This document shows, piece after piece, positions 57,742-64,000 of a stretch of DNA of 64,000 bases. Below the pieces are notes generated by a model. That model ran no database searches, had not been told where the DNA came from, and saw only the letters and a program-made list of their open reading frames with translations. The position numbers were made by a program, and so were the translations under genes. Origin of the DNA: Vigna angularis (taxonomy: Eukaryota > Streptophyta > Magnoliopsida > Fabales > Fabaceae); contig NC_068973.1 in NCBI RefSeq assembly GCF_016808095.1, positions 13,140,501 through 13,204,500 of the forward strand, given 5' to 3'. The stretch's first letter is position 1; each line of letters opens with the position of its first letter.

Positions 57742-57748
57742 TATATAA
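57742..57748 (+). promoter_or_regulatory. TATA box of the lipase gene
   Basis: TATATAA lies 46 bp before the start codon, which would give a short 5' UTR of roughly 15-20 bp. Confidence 0.5.
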
Positions 57749-57793
57749 CTGTCGTCTCACAATCCATGGAACATAAACAAACACATTTTTCCA

Positions 57794-60256
57794 ATGGCCG
57801 ACGTTGTTGTTAGTCTGTTTTCACTAGTCCTGCTTTGCATGGCAGCAGGAGCTCAAGGGAGAAAAACACTTCGTCTAGGCCATCAATGGCTCACATCTTA
57901 TCCAGTTATTGATGATAATGTTGATGGTATCTGCAAAACTATGGTAGAGACACAAGGTTACACATGTGAAGAACACAAGGTACGTACACATGCTACCGTT
58001 CTGTTGAATCTACTTGGTGATGATTGTGAAGGCATTTTGATCAGTGATTGTTTCTGTTGGAGGCAGGTTACAACTCAGGATGGCTACATCCTAAGCCTGC
58101 AGAGGATGCCAGCTGGGCGGTCCGGCAAGAAGGCCGATCAACCGCCGGTGCTATTGCAGCATGGCATCTTTAGTGTAAGTTGTGTTAATGCAGAGATAGA
58201 CAAGTAATAGTAGTAGCAAAAAACATTGTTTGTTTTCTATGCCTTTAAAAGTGTAGAACAATGTAACATTTTTGTTCCTGAAAGTAACTAAACTATAAAA
58301 GGTTAGGTTGAGAGACTAATATGATTGAATTGTATACTTTAAGGATCAGAGTGGTGATTTACCCTTTTTGAACGTAGAGTTAACAGTGATGTTTGAAAAG
58401 AAATGAGAAAACTAAACAAGATAAAGAACATGAAAATCTGAGAAGTGATGTTATAACATTACAGGATGCTTCAACATGGCTGGTGAATTCTCCAGATGAA
58501 TCATTGGGGTTTATCTTAGCAGATAATGGGTTTGATGTGTGGCTTGCCAATGTTCGTGGGACAAAGTACAGCAACGGCCATAAATCACTTGATACTAATG
58601 ACCAGGTTCTTTCTCTGATGAGAATAATAGATATATACATATGCATTTCATGTTTCAGACTATGTGATGGATAATTTGCTTTTCTTCATTCTTATGTGTA
58701 GGCTTATTGGGATTGGTCTTGGGATGAATTGGCCGATTATGATCTTTCTGCTTTCGTCCAATATGTCTACAACTATACTGGTCAGACAATGCACTATGCA
58801 GGTCATTCCTTGGTGAGTTCTTATAATTTGTTTCTGTTTTTCTTTTTAGATTCTCTTACGTAATATTGAACATAGTTGTAGTTCCTGTATAATGTTGTAG
58901 AGTCTAAAAATGTCATATTTCTAGTTTGTATGAGTTTAACATAATGACCTGAAATTTCAGGGAACCTTAATGGCTTTAGCTGCTTTGTCGCAAGGACAAG
59001 GGCTGAACATGTTAAGATCAGCTTCACTTCTTTGCCCAATTGCTCATATGAATCAAATTTCATCACTGGTGACAAAGATTGCAGCTGATACATTTATAGC
59101 TAATGTGAGAGATAGAAGATGATTTGTCTTGGAATTAAAATTTCTACTGAATACAATTTGATTGATGAAAATATTTTCCTTTTTCTTAATATGACAGGAC
59201 ATGTACTGGTTAGGAATCCGTGAATTCAATCCAAACGGGTACCAGAAAAAACCTTGATCTTTGAAATTTGCTATCTCTTTTTGCAAAGTGTATGAGTAGT
59301 TGCAATGTTTCCTAATGAGCAGGGGGGGTGCTGCATCAAATTTTGTGGAAAACATCTGCAATAAACTGAACTTGAACTGCTCAAACCTAATGTCACTTGT
59401 CACAGGTGCTATAAATGTTACTAACTTGACCAGAAAATAAATTCACTTTATGTATATATTATGATTCTGATTCATGAAAATAATTACACTATATTTCTAT
59501 ATTGTTACACTCAAACTTTAGGTCCAAACTGCTGCCTAAATTCATCCATGACTGATGTCTCTTCTGAGCCAACCGCAACTAAGAATTTGATCCACCTATC
59601 TCAAAGTAAGTCTATTAGTCGGTAACATTTTTGTTATGTGATTTGATTTTGAAACACTTCTTTTATGCATTCTTGTAAGACCCATTTCAATAAATTTATA
59701 GATAAGAACTTGTATGAAAAAATAAGGAAAAACAAAAAAGGAAAAGGAAAAACTCCATAAGTTAAAACTAATTTATTCATAAACTAAAACAAGAATACTT
59801 TTACAAATTAACCGTATATAAACTAATTTTAGTTTATAGATTTTTTGTATGAAGACTTGATATTTATAAAAGACAGGCTCCTTGGTTCTACATGAATCTG
59901 TTGTTGTTGATATTTGTTCCTATTGATTTGGAACAGTGATCAAAACTGGAAAAATAGCAAAATATGATTATGGTGATGAAGGAGATAACATGAAGCACTA
60001 TGGACAAGCAGTTCCTCCTCTTTATGACATGACAGCCATTCCAAATGAATTCCCTCTTTTTGTGACCTATGGAGGGCAAGACCTGCTATCTGATGTAAAT
60101 GATGTGCAGGTTTTGCTCAATGACCTCCAACATCATGATGGGAACAAGCTTGTGGTACTGTTCAAAGAAAATTATGCTCACCTTGATTTTGTTAGGGCTG
60201 TCAATGCTAACCAAATTATTTATGATCCTATCATAGCTTTCTATAAGGCTAATTGA
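57794..60256 (+). CDS. Triacylglycerol lipase 2-like (acid lipase, alpha/beta hydrolase), 9 exons
   Basis: Secreted or vacuolar acid-lipase-type hydrolase of the gastric lipase/steryl ester hydrolase family; probable substrates are triacylglycerols or sterol esters. Exons read by eye: 57794-57979, 58067-58174, 58465-58605, 58702-58812, 58961-59104, 59198-59238, 59323-59405, 59522-59605 and 59937-60256. All introns are GT-AG, the phases agree, and the product is 405 aa, normal for the family. Signal peptide about 1-22; N-terminal lid/AB-hydrolase region GICKTMVETQGYTCEEHKV, then TTQDGYILSLQRMP; oxyanion LLQHGIF. The nucleophile elbow GHSLG has Ser181, with the intron after Leu182. Asp348 (YGGQD) and His381 (YAHLDFV) complete the triad. 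The 84-bp intron 6 contains stops, so skipping its removal would truncate the protein. No damage was seen. Confidence 0.92.
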
Positions 60257-60680
60257 TTTCCTACAACTCTTGTTAATAGTACTTCAAGTCATGTAAAGTT
60301 TTTTTTTTTCTTTTTTTATCATGAAGTTATTTCAAAGTTCAAGAAACTAATTCACTGCGAACATTCAAGTTGTTTAGCTATGATTTTCCATGATAAGTAA
60401 TTAATTTGTACCAACATCATGTTCACAGCAAATCACTAATCCACTCTTTAGAATGTATAAGAGAGAAAAATAATTTGAATATGTGTTTCGTTATGCATTG
60501 GAGATAGGTGTATAAGAATAAGTTTGATGTATAATACCATTTTCATTTTCAATGCATAATGCTTTAAGAGAATTCTTACTATATTTATACCTCTATCAAA
60601 CCTAAGCCTTTTTAATATTTTTATTCAAAATTGATTTTCTACTTCAGATTTATATTTTAAAAACATTTTAACATCCTCAT
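60257..60680. other. Lipase 3' flank
   Basis: It contains a T-rich stretch shortly after the stop codon and should include the lipase 3' UTR. No distinct poly(A) signal was singled out. Confidence 0.35.
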
Positions 60681-60872
60681 CTTTTGATTTGAAAAAAATA
60701 AATTTTCGTATATCTGGAAAAGGCATCAGCAAAAGTTATATAATTTTTTTGCCACATTGTGTTTTTAAAATCAGCCAAGTCAGAATGTATCAGTTCAAGC
60801 AATTCAATGCTTCTGGAAGTGACATGATTAAAAGGTTTCTTTGCATATTTTGCTTCAACACAAATATATAGA
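60681..60872 (-). pseudogene. Ty1/copia integrase fragment
   Basis: On the minus strand a frame reads EAKYAKKPFNHVTSRSIELL, then ELIHSDLADFKNT, then ITFADAFSRYTKIYFFQIKR. This is the junction between the pre-integrase zinc region and the integrase core of copia pol. The first catalytic Asp (HSDLADF) is kept, but the usual second-strand VDDFSRY is ADAFSRY. About 190 bp of element is left, with no LTR nearby. Confidence 0.8.
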
Positions 60873-60899
60873 ACATTCATTTTCATCATACGCATTTAT

Positions 60900-61864
60900 A
60901 AGATGCATATTTGTCAATCATTTTGATTGAAGCAAAATTCATATGTGCAATCTTTTATGTTTAATATTTTAAAAGATATAATTTAACTATTATTTATGAT
61001 AAGGTTGTTAGTTTTTATATTTGTTATTTTAAAAGATTTATGGTGGTAATTAGTAATCAACGGGTAGTGTAAAACTGTTTTACATTATCAAGGAATAATA
61101 ATTACAGTTTATATATCTATTATGAGAGATTCTCCTTTTTTTTCTATAATTATTTTTTAAATTTATTTTTTGAATTAAAATAATTATTTTATTAATTTTA
61201 TTATTTCTGTAAATGTAACGGTTTTTTATTTTTTTTAAATTGTTCAATTTTTTTAAACCTAACTATTTTTTAATTATATAGTTACCGATAAAATAAATAA
61301 AAGATCTTTACAATAAAATTATAAAAATTATTTATACATTAATTTCATAACTAAATAATTACATCTATATATATATATATATATATCTATATATAAGATT
61401 TTTTTAGTGTTCGTATTTTGTTTTTTAAATTGAAATAATCATTTTTTTCAAATTTATCAAAGTTTTTTAAATTAAAATATTTATTTTATCAATTTTATCG
61501 TTTTTCACTTTTAATCATTTTTTTATTTTGATTAATTTTTTGTAACTAAGTTGTTAATTATAGAATTAATTATAAAATAAATAAAAATATTTATAATAAA
61601 ATTACAAATATTATTTATATTGAATTTTATGATTATAATAATAACAATGATAATAATAATTTTTTTATTATCATTAAGAAAATAAACACAATATAGTTTC
61701 ACTGATTAAAGATAAACTTGATTTTTAATATAAAAATATATTTGAAAAATATGATAAAGAATTATAGATATATAAAGATAATGATATTGACAAAATATAT
61801 TTTCTTTTCCGGGGAAAAAAGATAGGGAATTTAAAGAGAATAATAAAAGATGATAGTTAAATTC
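60900..61864. other. AT-rich intergenic DNA with a TA microsatellite
   Basis: No gene. A TA-rich run lies at about 61365-61395 and an AAT-rich run at about 61634-61660. The right end is the promoter of the small secreted protein gene. Confidence 0.4.
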
Positions 61865-61872
61865 TATATAAA
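61865..61872 (+). promoter_or_regulatory. TATA box of the small secreted protein gene
   Basis: TATATAAA in the context ATTCTATATAAAGGGG lies 101 bp before the ATG at 61973, giving a 5' UTR of about 70 bp. The context and spacing support 61973 as a real gene. Confidence 0.6.
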
Positions 61873-61972
61873 GGGGAAGAACGAAAATTCTCAAATCCAT
61901 CGAAGAAGAGATACCTGAAACATTGAACAGTACCCTAAGATTTCAGCATCAAAATCAGGTTCCCACGTTCCA

Positions 61973-62374
61973 ATGTCTTCACGAGCGATTGCTGTTGCGA
62001 TGCTTCTTTTGGCACTGACGATAACAACTTCAGTGAGCATACCGAGCCCCATAGAGCAGTGCCTGAGGCAACAACTGAATCCAGTGCCTCCACCACCGCT
62101 GGATTCGTCCCTTTATGGAGTCTTCGATTTCAATCGTATTGTATGCAAAGACATGTTTCGAGGCGTCAACCATGCGCTGCGGATAACAGGTGAATTGCCT
62201 CTGGATTACATCATTGCTCTATGTGATATCTTCGCCGATGACGAACACAAGGTGCAGAGTCACGTCAATCTCATTTTTTATACTCAAGATTATAACACTC
62301 TCTCCGGCGGTCGCTCTTGCGCCATCATCCGAACTAGGCAACGCGCCAACCCTCACAACTCCTCTCTCGGGTGA
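61973..62374 (+). CDS. Small putative secreted protein, function unknown
   Basis: Single-exon frame of 133 aa. Residues 1-22 form a good signal peptide (hydrophobic AIAVAMLLLALTITTSVS). The mature part of about 110 residues has four cysteines (30, 58, 84, 116), which could form two disulphides, and a short proline run (VPPPPL) at about 38-43. Other visible segments are FDFNRIVCKDMFRGVNHALR and LPLDYIIALCDIFADDEH. I do not recognise a known family. It is not one of the usual defensin, LTP, RALF or thionin patterns. A consensus TATA box and the GC-richer composition against very AT-rich flanks argue that it is a gene. An intron was not needed. The last residues (NPHNSSLG) carry an N-glycosylation motif. 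Confidence 0.6.
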   Translation: MSSRAIAVAMLLLALTITTSVSIPSPIEQCLRQQLNPVPPPPLDSSLYGVFDFNRIVCKDMFRGVNHALRITGELPLDYIIALCDIFADDEHKVQSHVNLIFYTQDYNTLSGGRSCAIIRTRQRANPHNSSLG

Positions 62375-63690
62375 ACCAATATCCTATTCATCTTCAAATT
62401 AGGTTTTCTTTTTTTAATTTGTGATAACTCTTTGTTGAAATCGGTACCTCTGTTATTTTTTTTTATCTTTAATATTTAATTTACTTTCATTTAGTAATTT
62501 TTTATACTGGAAAGTATATGAATTTTGTTTCAGTGATTTAGTTTTTATATATTGAATTAAAGAATTTGATCTCTTCTTGTAAAATCTTAATTATGTAATT
62601 CAGATCAAATTTATTAAACTTTCGTCGTTTACGTGATTCAATTTTTAGGTTTTGAAACAAGTTTGTTTCGTATATTCGTGTTAAAATATTATTAATTTGT
62701 GCTAACAAATATTCAGATTCGGTTTATTTTCGAATTTGATTCAAACCAGTAGGTATATTTAAACATAGTTGAGTGTCTAAGCTTTTTTCAATGCAACGTT
62801 TCAATTTCTTTTCTTAATTTTTCGGTCAGGTTTTTCTTTTTTCTTTCAGTCAGATGATATAGGTTCCTGATTATTTTTTATTTTGAAAAGATTTAACAGG
62901 GAGACTAATCTCTGTTAAAGATTTAACAGAAACTTAATAGATAAACAGTTCCTTCAAGCCCAAGTCATATTTCAATGAACTTAAATTTTGATGTAACCAT
63001 TAACTTATGAAATAAGCATCAAATCTTATACATCTATAATTTGTAACTTATTTGTTAAAAATAATATTTATTATTTTGCATAAATTGTCTTCAATTTCAA
63101 CTTTTTTGTATAATTTAATTATTTTTATTAATTTAAAACTTTTTACATTGTTTCATGTATTTATAATTTTATATCATTAAAAATTTAGATTTTTTTCATA
63201 TGAATCAAATCAACTGAATTTAAACAATTACAAAATATTTAAAAATGAGTGTATATATATATATATATATTATATTGGTTATAACAAAATTACGATATCT
63301 TATATATTATATTGTAGATATTCAATAACCAACTAAATCATTTATCTATATTTCCTTTTTTTTCACCTTTATTCAAGAATCAAGAAGCTATAATATAAAT
63401 TAATTTCAGAAAAAAAATACTCACTTAATTATTTTTTTCCATGTTCTTGATCAATTGAAAGTCAATCCTCAAAAGTACAATTTTAGCCTTCCGAAAATAC
63501 TACTCTTTCTCTTTTAAAGAATTGTGCCGTTTTGGATGAAAAGCTAACCAGTTCCTTCTAACATAAACCATTTCAATAAATCTCTCATATGGCTGAGGGA
63601 TAAAACCCAATTTATTTCGTGTCTTCACGTCCATGTTCAAGTCTTGTTTAGATAAAATTTATACTGCAAAGTATTTTCAATATTCTTCTT
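62375..63690. other. AT-rich intergenic DNA, nothing recognised
   Basis: It includes the 3' flank of the small gene and a short TA run at about 63252-63272. No further gene or element was recognised. Confidence 0.4.
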
Positions 63691-63691
63691 A

Positions 63692-63769
<78 letters not shown>
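63691..63769. repeat. Long (AT)n microsatellite
   Basis: About 39 uninterrupted AT units, the longest simple repeat of the window. Its exact length is likely to vary between accessions and to be a weak point of assembly. Confidence 0.97.
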
Positions 63770-63772
<3 letters not shown>

Positions 63773-64000
63773 CTTTATAAATAATGCTCTATTGATACAA
63801 ATATATTTTAATTATTGATAGATTATTTAGAAAAAAACTTAAAACTCTGTTTAGGGATATAAAAAAATAAAGATAAATTGAAAGTGATAAGCCATTAGAA
63901 ATTCAAGTATATGGATAATAAAGATGAAAAAGAAAGTTGATTTTACATGGTGAAGAATTTTATATTAGTTTTTTTTGTTAATTTGTGATAAGATTGATAA
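63770..64000. other. AT-rich window end
   Basis: No feature recognised before the window ends. Confidence 0.4.

Noticed and set aside
59198..59340. Lipase read as a truncated pseudogene
   Set aside because: The apparent stops fall inside a short GT-AG intron, and removing it restores phase and the family sequence.
1..64000. tRNA, rRNA or known plant non-coding RNA genes
   Set aside because: I looked for conserved tRNA box motifs and rRNA blocks and saw none convincing; the two TGGTATCAGA sites are retrotransposon primer sites.

Overview
This 64 kb window is nuclear DNA of a flowering plant, most likely a phaseoloid legume. The genes have introns, the intergenic DNA is AT-rich, and LTR retrotransposons are nested inside each other. 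The legume assignment is an inference from the repeat types (a TRIM starting TGTTRGAAG, LTRs rich in short palindromes) and from the sieve-element occlusion gene. Four host genes can be supported, all on the plus strand: a seven-exon sieve element occlusion (SEO) gene (11694-15468), an intronless SOBIR1 receptor-like kinase (40076-41944), a nine-exon acid-lipase-type triacylglycerol lipase gene (57794-60256) and a small putative secreted protein (61973-62374). SEO acts in phloem sieve elements, SOBIR1 at the plasma membrane in immunity, and the lipase probably in the secretory pathway. They do not form a functional cluster.

Layout: 1-2.1 kb is a decayed Ty3/gypsy pol. 2.1-11.4 kb is AT-rich with a decayed CACTA transposase (minus strand) and a Mutator-like MITE at 8939-9140. 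11.4-15.8 kb is the SEO gene. 18-27 kb is a CACTA-like region with GACGTC-rich ends and an Ulp1-like relic. It is interrupted by a chromovirus-type solo LTR (19599-25084, TSD ATCTG), which itself holds a Sirevirus-like solo LTR (20235-21369, TSD CATAT) and another LTR-like insertion (element A, 23119-24280, TSD ACAAG). 27119-35154 is a nearly full-length but broken Ty1/copia element. It is split at 29760-31384 by a second copy of that LTR-like family in the opposite orientation (element B, TSD ATGGA). 36.4-39.6 kb is a collapsed Tat-type gypsy element, mostly satellite-like arrays with a higher-order repeat. 40-42 kb is SOBIR1. 43.2-44.3 kb is a second Tat-type relic. 46989-52605 is a TRIM whose 3' LTR was split by a second copia element (47361-52594, TSD ACTTC). 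A CACTA terminus lies at about 55.7-55.9 kb. The lipase gene, a copia integrase fragment and the small secreted protein gene fill the right end.

The most interesting pattern is that several unrelated LTRs here carry dense clusters of short palindromes at or near their promoters. Two copies of one LTR family (A and B) carry completely different palindromes at the matching position. All reading was by eye, so percentages and exact element borders should be confirmed by alignment.
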